A DNA stretch of 64,000 nt, taken from NCBI GenBank assembly GCA_025455065.1, contig JALONG010000007.1, forward strand, positions 62,001 through 126,000, in the 5' to 3' direction. Of this stretch, positions 17,220 to 26,800 are shown in pieces. The DNA comes from Candidatus Kapaibacterium sp. GTDB taxonomy: Bacteria; Bacteroidota; Ignavibacteria; Kapaibacteriales; UBA4661. A model generated the notes under the pieces. It ran no database searches, was not told where the DNA came from, and saw nothing but the letters and a program-made list of their open reading frames with translations. Every line of letters begins with the position of its first letter. Positions within the stretch are counted from its first letter, which is position 1. The translations under genes were made by a program, and so were the position numbers.

Positions 17220-17327
17220 TCATACTGCGTTCAGTGCCTTCAATTTCACGTAAAGCGCTTCCAATTCTGGTGCAAACGACGTGCGAACAAGCCATACTGC
17301 GGCTTCATCTCTGGTTTCGTTGGAGGT
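17220..17327 (-). pseudogene. Remnant of the MNT partner (HI0074/HEPN-type)
   Basis: A 35-codon open frame without a start ends 6 bases before the MNT ATG. It contains RDEAAVWLVRTSFAPELEAL followed by YVKLKAL. The DEAxxWL and ALYxxLKAL strings resemble the ends of HI0074-like nucleotidyltransferase substrate-binding proteins, which usually precede the MNT gene exactly here. In intact members dozens of residues separate the two motifs, so this seems to be an internally deleted, N-terminally truncated copy. The homology is from memory and needs a search. Confidence 0.45.
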
Positions 17328-17346
17328 TTACAACATCTAATTGCAT

Positions 17347-18513
17347 TTACAACCGCTTGATTAAATGCGCCGTCAGCACATCTGCCACCAGCAAAATACC
17401 ATTCGCGCCAAAAGCAATTACCGCCAGCGTTTCGCGCTCCAAGGCAAGGTTGGCGAAGCCACCCAAGCCCCAGCGCACAACGATTGCCAGCAAAAGAGCA
17501 ATACTGAGCGTTCCCGTCCAAAAGGAAAACCAAAACAAGCGGTCTTCCTGCCAGCCGTTTAGCACGGTGTAAAGCCGCACCGATGAAGGATGTTTTGCCG
17601 AAATAAACAAGCCCACCGCCCAAAATGCCAAGCCAAAAATACTTCCCAACAGCGCAAACATCATCGTGTGAATACCAAACACCGAGAACATTCCCACGCT
17701 CACGGGACCGGTAACCAAGCCCACCAGCAACAATGCCCACGACGCAAGCCACAATGCGCCTCCGACGGTGTTAAATAATTCCGGTGATTCCAAGACGATT
17801 TGGAGTAAATGCCGCATACCGTCGCGCCACGTGCGCAAATGCGGGTGCCTGCCGGGTTTGTCGGGGTAGAGCGACGCAGGAACTTCGGTAATGTCTGCGC
17901 CGTGTTTCATCACTTTGACAATCATTTCCGAGGCAAATTCCATACCCGAACTTTGTACGCCCCACCGCATAAATGCTTCTTTGCGGAAGCATCGGAACCC
18001 CGAATTACAATCCGTCAAACGGTACTCGCCTTTGGCATAGAGCGTGTTGATAATCCACGTCAAAACAGGCGTTCCCACGTAGCGGTGCAGCGTCGGCATA
18101 GCGCCGTTGTGGATTGTGCCTTGAATCCGAGAGCCAAGCACGATTTCGTAGCCTTCGTCCAATTTGTGCAAAAGCGCGGGAGCCTCCAAAAAATCGTAGG
18201 TGTCGTCGGCATCGGCAAAAATCACTGCTTCGCACTCTGCGCCATAAATGCCGCATTGTAACGCAGCACCGTAGCCGCGTGTGGGGCAGTGAATGACCCG
18301 TGCGCCAAAGGATTCCGCCACTTCGACGGAGCGGTCTGTGGAGCCGTTGTCGGAGACGATGATTTCGACGCGGCGGTCGGTGAGAACATTGTCTTTAAGG
18401 TGTTTCAGTTTGGTCAAAACATACGGCAGCACTTTTTCTTCATTCAAACAAGGAATGACGAAGGAAACCGAGTGTTTGTGCGGTGTTCTGGTTACGGAAG
18501 TTTTTTGAGCCAC
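17347..18513 (-). CDS. GT2 glycosyltransferase with membrane C-terminus
   Basis: A GT-A domain holds SFVIPCLNEEKVLPYV, VSDNGSTDRS and the DxD region FADADDTYDF, followed by the GSRIQGTIHNGAMP loop typical of dolichyl/polyprenyl-phosphate sugar synthases, and four C-terminal membrane helices (about residues 255-388). It likely makes an undecaprenyl-linked sugar. No good ATG exists: the only one, at 18618, would overlap the upstream gene's end by 70 bases, so I choose the GTG at 18513 (VAQKTSVTRT), giving 388 residues. The start is uncertain. The GT-C-like gene at 18546 precedes it in the same transcript and could use its product. Confidence 0.78.
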   Translation of the reverse strand: MAQKTSVTRTPHKHSVSFVIPCLNEEKVLPYVLTKLKHLKDNVLTDRRVEIIVSDNGSTDRSVEVAESFGARVIHCPTRGYGAALQCGIYGAECEAVIFADADDTYDFLEAPALLHKLDEGYEIVLGSRIQGTIHNGAMPTLHRYVGTPVLTWIINTLYAKGEYRLTDCNSGFRCFRKEAFMRWGVQSSGMEFASEMIVKVMKHGADITEVPASLYPDKPGRHPHLRTWRDGMRHLLQIVLESPELFNTVGGALWLASWALLLVGLVTGPVSVGMFSVFGIHTMMFALLGSIFGLAFWAVGLFISAKHPSSVRLYTVLNGWQEDRLFWFSFWTGTLSIALLLAIVVRWGLGGFANLALERETLAVIAFGANGILLVADVLTAHLIKRL

Positions 18514-18545
18514 GCTGGTTCGAGATGGAAAACGAAGAAACGATG

Positions 18546-19790
18546 TTATTTGGACAACGGGCGGCGATTGCGCAAGGCAATAAACGCCACGAATCCCGCA
18601 AAAATAGCCAAAATACAATAGATAACCGCAAAGTATAATGCTTTGTCTGAACTCGTTCCGCCAAAGGTGGTTATGTGATGAAAAGAACTCGTTGCGGCGA
18701 GTGCGCCCAAAGCAAGTACGGGTGCGGTCTCTGCATCATGGAACAGCCCAAAGTGTTTGAGCGCTATGGCAAAAGCAAGCACCATTGCCGGAAGCGCATG
18801 AGAAACATAGCGCGTTACGCCGCTCATAAACAATTCCGGTCCGCCTAAAAATGCAAAGCCGTAGAGCGCGACAACAAAGAGCATTGCCAGCCAAAATTCA
18901 CGCGGTAATGAGGTGAGTAATATTTTGAACGATGTTCCTTGTAAACGCAGTACCAATGCGGCTGCCAGAAGAATCATTTTGAAAAAAAACAGACAAATTA
19001 CCGTCCGCAGCACATATTCCGCAAAAATTTTGCCTTTTCCTGCTGACGGTGCAAATGTCCACCGCACCAAACCCGTCAATGCGTCGCCTTCCATACCGCG
19101 CACACTGAAAGGCGCAATAATGCGACCAATAAGCACATACACCGCAACAACGCTGAGGGCAACAATACCAAAGCGCACCAAGGCTTGTTGTAAGCCTTTT
19201 TCTCGCCATTTCTCGCCCCAAAGCATCCAAACAGCCAAAGCAGGCATAAATACAAGGGCGTTTTGCCGTCCGGCAATAGAAACGATGCTGCCCACAAGCA
19301 CCAACGGAAAGCCCCCGCGCATTAAACCCAGTAACACCAGCGCCAATCCTGCCACGAAGACCACATCATTGACCATTGCCGGAACGGCAAGATAATAGCG
19401 GAACATATACGGGTTGAAAATCAGCAACGCCATAGAAAGCGTGTACTGTGTTTCCGATAATGCCAATTCGAGCGAGATTCGATGCACCGCCCAAACCACG
19501 ATAGCACAAAAAAGTAGCGTCAGAACTAAAAACATTCGCTCGTGGCTGATTCCTGTGAAGTGCGCAATCGTTCCGGCAAGATATGGCACAATAAACCGCG
19601 CTGTGTGATTTGTCGGGAGAAGTGCTTCGGGTACAAGCGAAGGCAGATTTGGTGCAGCTTGGGCGATAGTCATATAGCTGTTCGTATCAGCCGCTTTCAA
19701 AACCTCGATGCCTTCTTGGTACGAAAGCCAACGGTTTGTGAGAAGGAGAATTGCGCAAAAAAGCAGTGTTGTCAGAAGGCGAGTGTTCAT
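18546..19790 (-). CDS. Polytopic membrane protein, GT-C-like
   Basis: The 414-residue protein has roughly ten hydrophobic segments. The first extracytoplasmic loop carries the acidic AADTNSYMTIAQ stretch (about 33-44), like the catalytic DxD/ExD loop of GT-C glycosyltransferases, and TNHTARFIVPYLAG. It sits directly upstream of the polyprenyl-phosphate sugar synthase-like gene, the usual partner of GT-C enzymes that transfer sugars on the periplasmic side. The specific acceptor cannot be inferred. Confidence 0.65.
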   Translation of the reverse strand: MNTRLLTTLLFCAILLLTNRWLSYQEGIEVLKAADTNSYMTIAQAAPNLPSLVPEALLPTNHTARFIVPYLAGTIAHFTGISHERMFLVLTLLFCAIVVWAVHRISLELALSETQYTLSMALLIFNPYMFRYYLAVPAMVNDVVFVAGLALVLLGLMRGGFPLVLVGSIVSIAGRQNALVFMPALAVWMLWGEKWREKGLQQALVRFGIVALSVVAVYVLIGRIIAPFSVRGMEGDALTGLVRWTFAPSAGKGKIFAEYVLRTVICLFFFKMILLAAALVLRLQGTSFKILLTSLPREFWLAMLFVVALYGFAFLGGPELFMSGVTRYVSHALPAMVLAFAIALKHFGLFHDAETAPVLALGALAATSSFHHITTFGGTSSDKALYFAVIYCILAIFAGFVAFIALRNRRPLSK

Positions 19791-19962
19791 GCGGTGTGCA
19801 AAGTAAATATTGGTGTTGAACTTTGTTTGGGGATGCCTTTTATTCTATTGCACAAATCTTGTGTTACTTCGACATAATTGATGACCATCACTTGAGGAAA
19901 ATCCGTCCCACTGCCATATCGGTGTATATGCACACACCAAGGGCAAAAAAATCAATTGAGAA

Positions 19963-22900
19963 TTAATTCCTCTGCTCCACCTTCTGCAATGCCTCAAAGT
20001 ACCGTTGTATCAACGCCTCGTAATCTTTTGTGTAGCCTTGCTGCGCCGAGCGCAAAAGTTCCTGCAAGGCGCGAGTGCGCCCTTCTTGGCTGCGGAGGTC
20101 AATCGTGGCGGGGCTTTGGCGGGAGAAATTTTGTCCCGATTTTGCTTCGCGCTGTTTCTCGAAATCCTGTTCGCGCGTGGAGCGGCTTGCATCCAAAAGG
20201 CGTGATAAAATCTTCTCTTGGCGACGAATAGTCTCTTCGGAGATATTCCCACTTTTCATATCGCTCACAATTTCCTGCATTTCTTTTGCTAATTTATCAA
20301 GGTCGCCGAGCGCACGTTTACCGCCCTTTTGGTCTTTCGCTAAGTCTTCCAACGATTTACGGATTGCTTCTTGCTGTGCAGCCATACGCCCCGCTTCCTC
20401 GCCGGAGCCTTGCCCTAAGCGCTGTTGTCCTTGCCCCTGTCCCTGCTGCTGACCTTGCTGTTGTCCCTGCATCATCTGTTGCATCGCCTGATTAAGCATT
20501 TGCTGTTGCCCTGCGGCTTGCTGCAAACGCTCCATAAAACTTGATGCGCCACCTTGCCCCATGCCCTCGCCCTGCTCGCCTTGTTGCTGTCCTCCGGGAC
20601 CATTGCCCTGCCCTTGCTGCATCTGCCCCAACATAGATTGCATCTGCCCTGCGGCTTTGTTCATGGAGGACATCGCACCGCCTTGTTGCTGTCCGGCTTG
20701 TTGGGCATTGCGGTCTTCGAGGCTTTGGGTGGCATTTTCCATTTGTTGGAGCGCTTCGCCCAATTCTTTGCCCATTTCGGGCGTAACGGCGAAGGATTTT
20801 TGCGATAATTCTGCCATGCGTCCTACGACGTTTTTCAAGTCCTGAAGCGCGTTTGCTTGGTCTTGTGCGGCTTCGCGGAACTGCGTGGAGTTGTAATCCA
20901 TGTTTTGGCTTTGCTGCTTGAGCTGCTCTTGGCGCTTCGAGAGTTCAAGCATATTCTGCGTGGCTTTCTGAAGCTGGCGAATGGCTTCTTGCTGAATGTT
21001 TCGCTGCATTTCCTTTTTCAGATTTTGCATTTGCTGGGCGAATTTCTGCAAGTTTTGCTGCGCTTTTTGTTGCTGTTGCTTTGCCTCTTGCTGTTTGCCT
21101 TGCTGCATCTGCTCTTTGGCTTCTTGCATTGCCTTTTCGGTCTGCTCCTTTTGAAGCGCTTCCTGAGCCTTTTTCATTTCTTCCATCGGCATATCGCGCC
21201 CGCCTTTTTCCTGAATGTCCTTCATCAGTTGCTCAAGGTCATCGGTTTCTTTGCTCAAATTTTGCATATCCTCCTTGAGTTTATCCTGCTTGTCGGCAAG
21301 CTCGTCGCGCTTTTGCTTGTCGTTCATATTGGCATTTTCCATTTGCTTTTCGAGGTCGCGTTGCTGCTCGTCAAGTTCCTTTGCGCGTTTGGCGAGTTCG
21401 TCCGATTTTTGATTTGCTTGCACACGCTTCAAAATTTTCATCGTGCGCTCAATAGATTTCTTAAATTCTTCCTCGTTAAATTGAAATTTTTGAAGCGCTT
21501 GCTGCATTTGGTCGGGTTGCATTTGGTCGAGAGCGCGTTGCATTTGCTGCATGGCTTTTTGCAATTCGGGCGCGTTTACTTGCTTGAGCAATTTCTGAAC
21601 TTCCATGTACTGCTGAAGCGTTTCCGGCGAAATGCTTTGATTTTGCTGGAGTTTCTGCGTCATGTCCTCAAGTTGCTTCTGCACATTTTCAACGCGCTTT
21701 TGCATATCGTCCTGCTTTTTGAGCAAGTCTTCAAGCCGTTTTTTCTCCTTCCAATCCGCTTGCGGCTTTTCCTGCTGCTTGCGGAGTTCGCGGGAAATAT
21801 CCTCCATGTCGCGCTTCATGGTTTCTGCATCTTTCAAGACCTTTTGAAGGTCTTTCGAGGCGATTTCTTGCGCTTTGTCTGCTTCTTTGAAAATTTCATC
21901 CAACGACGGCAGACGTGCCGACAAAATGCCTGTTCGTGTGGATTTGGGACCCGTTACCACGTCATTATCGGTGATTTCGAGGTAAAATTCGTATTTGTCC
22001 GACGGCGCAAGCCCAAGTTTGTTCAAATCCCAGACGTACGGCACTTCCAAGGACTTTTCCGCACCCGGGGTGAAGCTAATCGGGACTTGGGAAAATTTTT
22101 CTTGTGGCGGCGAATAGCGAGATTCTGTGCGGCGGAAATGCAGTTTTAGCCCCGAAAAACCATAATCGTCGGCAATAGCAACTTTGATAGGCAGCAAGCC
22201 GCTTTCGGTGAGTTCGGCATCGCTTGTGGGCTGCAAAAGCGTGATAGACGGCGGTGCGTCGCGGAGCGCTAGCACGGAATAGCGAATCGGGTCGGCATTT
22301 TCCTCACCATTTTCGTCAATAATGCGCACAAAATATTCCCCCGAAAAATTCACCGAAAAACCGCCCGAAGCGCGGCGGTCGCTCGTGTTCATGCGGATTC
22401 GCACGGTGTCGCGTTTGGTGGAATCATTCGCAGCGTTGTTTTTTAACAGCACAATTTCTGCGGCTTTGAGGGCTTTGTTGGAAAGTGCCGTCAGTTCTAC
22501 CCGCGAACCCGCAAGCGACATCACCGAAGCCGTGTTTTCATCAAGGCTGCGGGGCGGAGTTTTGGTGTAGGCAGGCGGGGTAACGCTGCCAGAAAGACCA
22601 CGAATATCGGGGCGGTCAAAAACGGTAATTGTGCCGCGCTCGGAGCGGACGAAATCCAGATACCATGATACTTCCGCGTACATTTCGACGCTGCGTTTCA
22701 CTGCCGGAACTTGAAAGCGAAATACTCCTGTCGAATCAGCGCGAAGTGTGAAGGAATCGAAGGTTTCATCGCTGCTCGCACCAATGGTTGCGCCGATATT
22801 TGCCACATTATTTGCCGCATCAAGTTTTTCGCGGAGGCGGAGGGCAATTTCTGTGGGAGGCGCATATTTGCTTGCTTCGGGGTTTTGTGCCGTGCGAATA

Positions 22901-23568
22901 CGAATTTCCACAGTTGCCCCACGCAAAACTTTTTGCTCCAACGGCTCCAAAACCAGCAAAAATGGTGCCGGTGGGACAAATGACTGTCGAAAATGCACGA
23001 GCCGATTCAGTGCCGAACCCATTGCGCCGGAAAATACCGCAAATACAAGTGCCGTCAAAACGGCAACGCTCAAAAAGAGCATCAGTGCGGTCTTGCGAGG
23101 TTTTTTGTCGAGAATTGCCTCAAAATCCAGCGTTTCGGCGTGTGAGCCGATTGCACCGAAATTTGCTAATGCGAGTTCATTGGAAAAATTTGCTTGCGAG
23201 AGGCTGGAACGGTAGAGTTGAAGCGCATTCAGGAGTTTATCTTGTACGTCATCATACACGCGCCCGACGCGGAGCGCCATTGTATCGTCGCTGTCTTTGG
23301 GCTGAATTCCCAGAAGCTGCATGATTGCTTTTCCGGCAAAGACTCCAACTGCGCCGAGTGTTCCCGCAAGCCACACCATTGCCATTGTTGTCCGCGAAGC
23401 CGTGCCGGAATAGGCAAGTGCTTCAATCACGGTCAAAACCAGCAATAATGCCAGCGATACGGCTCCTGCAAGGAATAACCCTGACGACAGCGACAGCCAT
23501 ACTTCTTTGGAGCGAACTGCTTGGAGGCGTGTAATGATGCGGTTGTAGAGGGATTGATACTCGTTCAT
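19963..23568 (-). CDS. Large DUF4175-like membrane/coiled-coil protein
   Basis: The 1201-residue protein has two N-terminal membrane helices (about 24-49 and 61-85) and a beta-rich extracytoplasmic part (about 180-580) with VTPPAYTKTPPRS. A very long Lys/Glu/Gln/Met-rich coiled coil (about 600-930) is followed by a Gln/Gly low-complexity zone (about 960-1060) and a short conserved C-terminus (RTRALQELLRSAQQGYTKDYEALIQ). The order fits the DUF4175 group of FCB bacteria, whose function is unknown. Start at 23568 (MNEYQSLYN); the ATG at 23688 adds an unlikely leader. The antisense strand of the coiled coil gives a long Leu-rich open frame that is an artefact. Confidence 0.78.
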   Translation of the reverse strand: MNEYQSLYNRIITRLQAVRSKEVWLSLSSGLFLAGAVSLALLLVLTVIEALAYSGTASRTTMAMVWLAGTLGAVGVFAGKAIMQLLGIQPKDSDDTMALRVGRVYDDVQDKLLNALQLYRSSLSQANFSNELALANFGAIGSHAETLDFEAILDKKPRKTALMLFLSVAVLTALVFAVFSGAMGSALNRLVHFRQSFVPPAPFLLVLEPLEQKVLRGATVEIRIRTAQNPEASKYAPPTEIALRLREKLDAANNVANIGATIGASSDETFDSFTLRADSTGVFRFQVPAVKRSVEMYAEVSWYLDFVRSERGTITVFDRPDIRGLSGSVTPPAYTKTPPRSLDENTASVMSLAGSRVELTALSNKALKAAEIVLLKNNAANDSTKRDTVRIRMNTSDRRASGGFSVNFSGEYFVRIIDENGEENADPIRYSVLALRDAPPSITLLQPTSDAELTESGLLPIKVAIADDYGFSGLKLHFRRTESRYSPPQEKFSQVPISFTPGAEKSLEVPYVWDLNKLGLAPSDKYEFYLEITDNDVVTGPKSTRTGILSARLPSLDEIFKEADKAQEIASKDLQKVLKDAETMKRDMEDISRELRKQQEKPQADWKEKKRLEDLLKKQDDMQKRVENVQKQLEDMTQKLQQNQSISPETLQQYMEVQKLLKQVNAPELQKAMQQMQRALDQMQPDQMQQALQKFQFNEEEFKKSIERTMKILKRVQANQKSDELAKRAKELDEQQRDLEKQMENANMNDKQKRDELADKQDKLKEDMQNLSKETDDLEQLMKDIQEKGGRDMPMEEMKKAQEALQKEQTEKAMQEAKEQMQQGKQQEAKQQQQKAQQNLQKFAQQMQNLKKEMQRNIQQEAIRQLQKATQNMLELSKRQEQLKQQSQNMDYNSTQFREAAQDQANALQDLKNVVGRMAELSQKSFAVTPEMGKELGEALQQMENATQSLEDRNAQQAGQQQGGAMSSMNKAAGQMQSMLGQMQQGQGNGPGGQQQGEQGEGMGQGGASSFMERLQQAAGQQQMLNQAMQQMMQGQQQGQQQGQGQGQQRLGQGSGEEAGRMAAQQEAIRKSLEDLAKDQKGGKRALGDLDKLAKEMQEIVSDMKSGNISEETIRRQEKILSRLLDASRSTREQDFEKQREAKSGQNFSRQSPATIDLRSQEGRTRALQELLRSAQQGYTKDYEALIQRYFEALQKVEQRN

Positions 23569-23993
23569 GGTGGTCGGAAGGAAAAACGAACTTGGAAATT
23601 TCCTTAAACTACATAAATTCTCTGTTTTAGGCAATGCCTGAGCGGGTTTCGCTGTGAATTTAACAGAGTTTAACCAGCGTTTTACCACATTTTTTGCTCT
23701 TCATAAACAGTGCAGCAAATGGTACAACGTTTGCAGTAGGAAAATCGCAAACTTTAGCTATATTTGCCAAAGCATTTGACAATCTGCCGAAAAAGCCGTT
23801 GCAGGCTTGGTATTATCGCTTGTTCACCCCAAACATTGAGGCGGCAATAAACCTTTTGGGAGGAATTTTCTGTCTTATTGCTACAACTGCTTTCTTACGG
23901 CAGCGCTGTTTTGTCATAATGCGTCAAACAGCAATCAATACCTTGAATCATATCACATTCATGTTTCACACCAAATTGTTCAATGAGGATTCT
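23569..23993. other. Divergent spacer between two envelope genes
   Basis: This 425-bp spacer separates the DUF4175-like gene (minus) from an exported protein (plus). A TATATTTG at 23760-23767 matches the Bacteroidota -7 element TAnnTTTG, but no well-spaced TTTG lies upstream of it, so it is only suggestive. The open frame that runs from 23694 into the next gene lacks the features of a real leader. Confidence 0.35.
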
Positions 23994-24776
23994 ATGAACC
24001 TTTCTTGCGTCCGTCGTGTTGCGGTTGCTGCACTTGCAACTCTGAGTGTTTCCGCGTCAAGTGCTGCTTTGCAGGCACAGGTAACAACCCAAGTGTATGT
24101 GCCGCCTTCAGCGCTGGTTTTTCACAATTTGGACAGTTTGTCCAAAGCACAGGTAAATTGGAAAACACTCCCGACCTTCAACAAAAAGAGCAATTACGCC
24201 AACAAGTACACGATTGCGCTGAATCTCGGAACACGCATTTGTGATGCTTTCGTAGCAATTCAAGGCAAAGACCAAAATAAATTTGCCGATATGGCAACCA
24301 CCGTTGCCGGACTGAGCAGCAAACTCAATGCAAACATCGAACAATCCTTGAACGATAAAATGTTCGCGCTGGTCAAGCAAGGAAAATGGACGGAAGTGCG
24401 CGGTATGCTCGACGAGCAGCAAACCACCGTCAAAGAAAAATTGAATCGCCTCGACAAAGATGCGGCTATTTTGGTAACAATCGGCGGCTGGTTGGAAGGC
24501 TTGAACGTGGTTACAAAGTCGCTTGCCGTCAATTATTCTGCCGATGCGACTTCCATTATTCGCAATCCGAAACTTGTCGAATACCTCATCGGCGAGATGA
24601 ACAGCCTCAGCGCAACGGCAAAAGGCAACGACTTGGCGAAAAACATTAGTGGCAAACTTGGCGAAATCAAGACACTGGTAAACATCGAAAAAGGCAAGCC
24701 CGTACCGCAGGAAAATGTGAAAAAACTTGCAGAAATTTCGGGTGCGCTCATTAAAAGTGTAGAAGGCGCGAAATAA
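23994..24776 (+). CDS. Exported helical protein of unknown family
   Basis: The 260-residue protein begins MNLSCVRRVAVAALATLSVS, a Sec signal peptide with cleavage near LQAQ. The mature part is largely alpha-helical and Lys/Asn-rich, with NLGTRICDAFVAIQGKDQNK (mature N-third), a GGWLEGLNVV turn and EIKTLVNIEKGKPVPQENVK near the end. It looks like a periplasmic helical bundle. A GAGGA ribosome site precedes the chosen ATG. The longer in-frame start at 23694 is rejected because it would bury the signal peptide. It is followed by a strong terminator and stands as a single gene. Confidence 0.72.
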   Translation: MNLSCVRRVAVAALATLSVSASSAALQAQVTTQVYVPPSALVFHNLDSLSKAQVNWKTLPTFNKKSNYANKYTIALNLGTRICDAFVAIQGKDQNKFADMATTVAGLSSKLNANIEQSLNDKMFALVKQGKWTEVRGMLDEQQTTVKEKLNRLDKDAAILVTIGGWLEGLNVVTKSLAVNYSADATSIIRNPKLVEYLIGEMNSLSATAKGNDLAKNISGKLGEIKTLVNIEKGKPVPQENVKKLAEISGALIKSVEGAK

Positions 24777-24820
24777 CGCCTCCTTCCTGACGAAAAGATT
24801 TGAAAAAAATATCCTTATAC

Positions 24821-24855
24821 AAGGCTTCGGAACACAATTCCGAAGCCTTGCGTGT
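24821..24855 (+). terminator. Strong intrinsic terminator
   Basis: AAGGCTTCGGAA (24821-24832) and TTCCGAAGCCTT (24838-24849) form a perfect 12-bp stem with a CACAA loop. The T-rich GCGTGTTTTT tract follows. It ends the exported-protein gene at 23994. Confidence 0.85.
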
Positions 24856-24983
24856 TTTTGTGAGGTATTGCAATGAAAAGTGCTTTTCGGGAACACCGTT
24901 TTTCCGTAATTTCGTGGTCTTGTAGAGTATTTGTAAAGTGTTCGTGTGTTCACGATTTTATTTGATTTTTTCTTCTCCCACAA

Positions 24984-25748
24984 ATGAGCAAAAACCTCAT
25001 CTTAGTCCGCGAAATCGCTATTTTACTCGGTGTTTCAGGTATTTTGGCAATAAGCTACAATGCCTTTTCGCCCAAACCCTTACCGCTTATTCGCACCGAA
25101 ACGACAAGTGTTGCATCGGATTCACTCATTACGGCGCTTACGACAACAAGTTCGGATGCGGCTTCTGGGCAGAATACGCCTGCTCAAGCCAAAGAACTAT
25201 CGGCACAAACGCCAATCGCAGCAGAAACAGCCCCCGCGAAGCCTACGAATCAGGCTTCCATTCAGAATAATTCTCTCGTACAGACTCAGAACAATTCCCA
25301 AACAGATAAAAAAAATACGGCTCAAGCAATAGCACAGCCTACCGAAGCTGTACCAAGTAAAAAAGCTCAAGCACAAGCAACAACGCCAAAGACTAGCGAA
25401 GCCGCAACAACGCAGGAAGCCCCCAAACCCGCAAAAGCCCTAGAAATTCGCACCGACCAAGTAGAAAAACTCCTCGCAAACCCTGATGTACTCTTTATTG
25501 ACGCTCGTCCGGCAAACGAGTATCAACTCGGACACATCGGCAACGCCATCAACATTTTCACACCGGAATTTGAGCAAAATATCACGCGCATTATCGGTTT
25601 GCCACGTGAAAAGCCGATTGTTGCGTATTGCGGCGGTGGCGCGTGTGAACTTAGTCACGAATTAGCCGAAAACCTTCTCAAAATGGGCTTCCAACGAGTG
25701 TTTGTCTATGTTGGGGGCTGGAATGAATGGAAACAACGAAAACAGTAG
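24984..25748 (+). CDS. Membrane-anchored rhodanese-domain protein
   Basis: The 254-residue protein has an N-terminal membrane anchor or signal (about 7-27), a low-complexity Thr/Ala/Gln/Pro linker (about 30-148) and a single rhodanese domain (about 150-254). VLFIDARPANEYQLGHIGNA and the active-site loop VAYCGGGACELSHELA carry the catalytic Cys at about 219. It probably handles sulfur or acts as a redox/phosphatase-like scaffold outside the membrane. The linker would let the domain reach from the membrane. It has no obvious operon partner. Confidence 0.85.
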   Translation: MSKNLILVREIAILLGVSGILAISYNAFSPKPLPLIRTETTSVASDSLITALTTTSSDAASGQNTPAQAKELSAQTPIAAETAPAKPTNQASIQNNSLVQTQNNSQTDKKNTAQAIAQPTEAVPSKKAQAQATTPKTSEAATTQEAPKPAKALEIRTDQVEKLLANPDVLFIDARPANEYQLGHIGNAINIFTPEFEQNITRIIGLPREKPIVAYCGGGACELSHELAENLLKMGFQRVFVYVGGWNEWKQRKQ

Positions 25749-25970
25749 TTTTTTCGGGGTTTCCGAAACATACCAACACTAAATACTTGTTACGAAAACA
25801 CTTGAAAAAATCAGCACTTAACACTCAGCACTTAATACATGATTCTTAAATTAAGCGGTTATTTTTAGCCAAGTATTTATGCGGTATTGTAAAATCAAAG
25901 TGGCTTCAATGCTTATTTTGCAATAATTATTTATTTTAAGAACAACGTACTTAAATATTTTCCTAAAACC

Positions 25971-26759
25971 ATGAGTTATCTTACGCTTCTCGCCGAAAAA
26001 AAACAGGGCTACACTATCATCACGCTCAATCGCCCCGATAAACTGAATGCACTCAACGGGCAACTTCTCGCTGACCTCCACCACGCAATGACGCAAGCAC
26101 AGCAAGACGCAAGTGTTCATGCGGTTATTCTGACCGGAAGCGGCGTAAAAGCCTTTGCTGCGGGTGCAGACATTGCGGAATTACAGCCTTTGGATGCTAC
26201 CGGGGGATTGCCGTTTTCGGAGCGTGGGCAGGCAGTAGCAAATTTGATTGAACACCTTGGGAAGCCCGTCATTGCTGCAGTGAACGGCTTTGCACTCGGA
26301 GGCGGTTGCGAGCTGGCGCTTGCGTGCCATGTTCGGTTTGCATCGGAAAATGCACAGTTAGGCTTGCCCGAAGTAACGCTGGGAACACTGCCCGGTTACG
26401 GCGGAACGCAGCGTATGACACGGCTTGTCGGGCGGGCAAAAGCAACGGAACTGATTCTTTCCGGCGACCGCATCACGGCTCAAGAAGCGCTCCGCATCGG
26501 GCTGGTGAATGAAGTTGTGCCGCAAGCGGACTTGCTTGCACGTGCGGAGAAGTTTGTTCAGACGGTGCTTTTACGCAGTCAGAGTGCTGTTCGTGCGGCA
26601 TTGTCGGCTATTTTAGCGGCTGACGAGCTTGGACACGTCGAAGGTATGCACTACGAAGCAGAGCGTTTTGCCGAACTGTGCGACACGCCTGATTTCAAGG
26701 AAGGTACGAGTGCTTTTCTCGAAAAACGTGCTGCGAAATTTCAGCATCTAGCCGCATAA
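25971..26759 (+). CDS. Enoyl-CoA hydratase (crotonase family)
   Basis: The 262-residue crotonase has ITLNRPDKLNALNGQ at the N-terminus, the oxyanion loop AFAAGADIAEL and the catalytic region FALGGGCELALACH, with LPEVTLGTLPGYGGTQRM (Glu of the second catalytic position). It hydrates trans-2-enoyl-CoA in fatty-acid or phenylacetate breakdown (PaaF-like). The start MSYLTLLAEKKQGY is typical. The esterase gene follows 41 bases on. The nearest pathway companion is paaN at the other end of the window. Confidence 0.9.
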   Translation: MSYLTLLAEKKQGYTIITLNRPDKLNALNGQLLADLHHAMTQAQQDASVHAVILTGSGVKAFAAGADIAELQPLDATGGLPFSERGQAVANLIEHLGKPVIAAVNGFALGGGCELALACHVRFASENAQLGLPEVTLGTLPGYGGTQRMTRLVGRAKATELILSGDRITAQEALRIGLVNEVVPQADLLARAEKFVQTVLLRSQSAVRAALSAILAADELGHVEGMHYEAERFAELCDTPDFKEGTSAFLEKRAAKFQHLAA

Positions 26760-26800
26760 TTGCTCATTTTCATTACTTCCTGCACTATTTTCCTATTCGC

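Noticed and set aside
20857-22149. 430-codon plus-strand frame rich in Leu/His/Phe
   Set aside because: It is the exact antisense of the Gln/Lys/Glu coiled coil of the gene at 19963. Reverse complements of CAG/GAA/AAG-rich coding give Leu/Phe-rich open frames.
24108-24983. 291-codon minus-strand frame
   Set aside because: It is antisense to the exported protein at 23994 and crosses its terminator. Composition is Cys/His/Arg-rich, as in a shadow frame.
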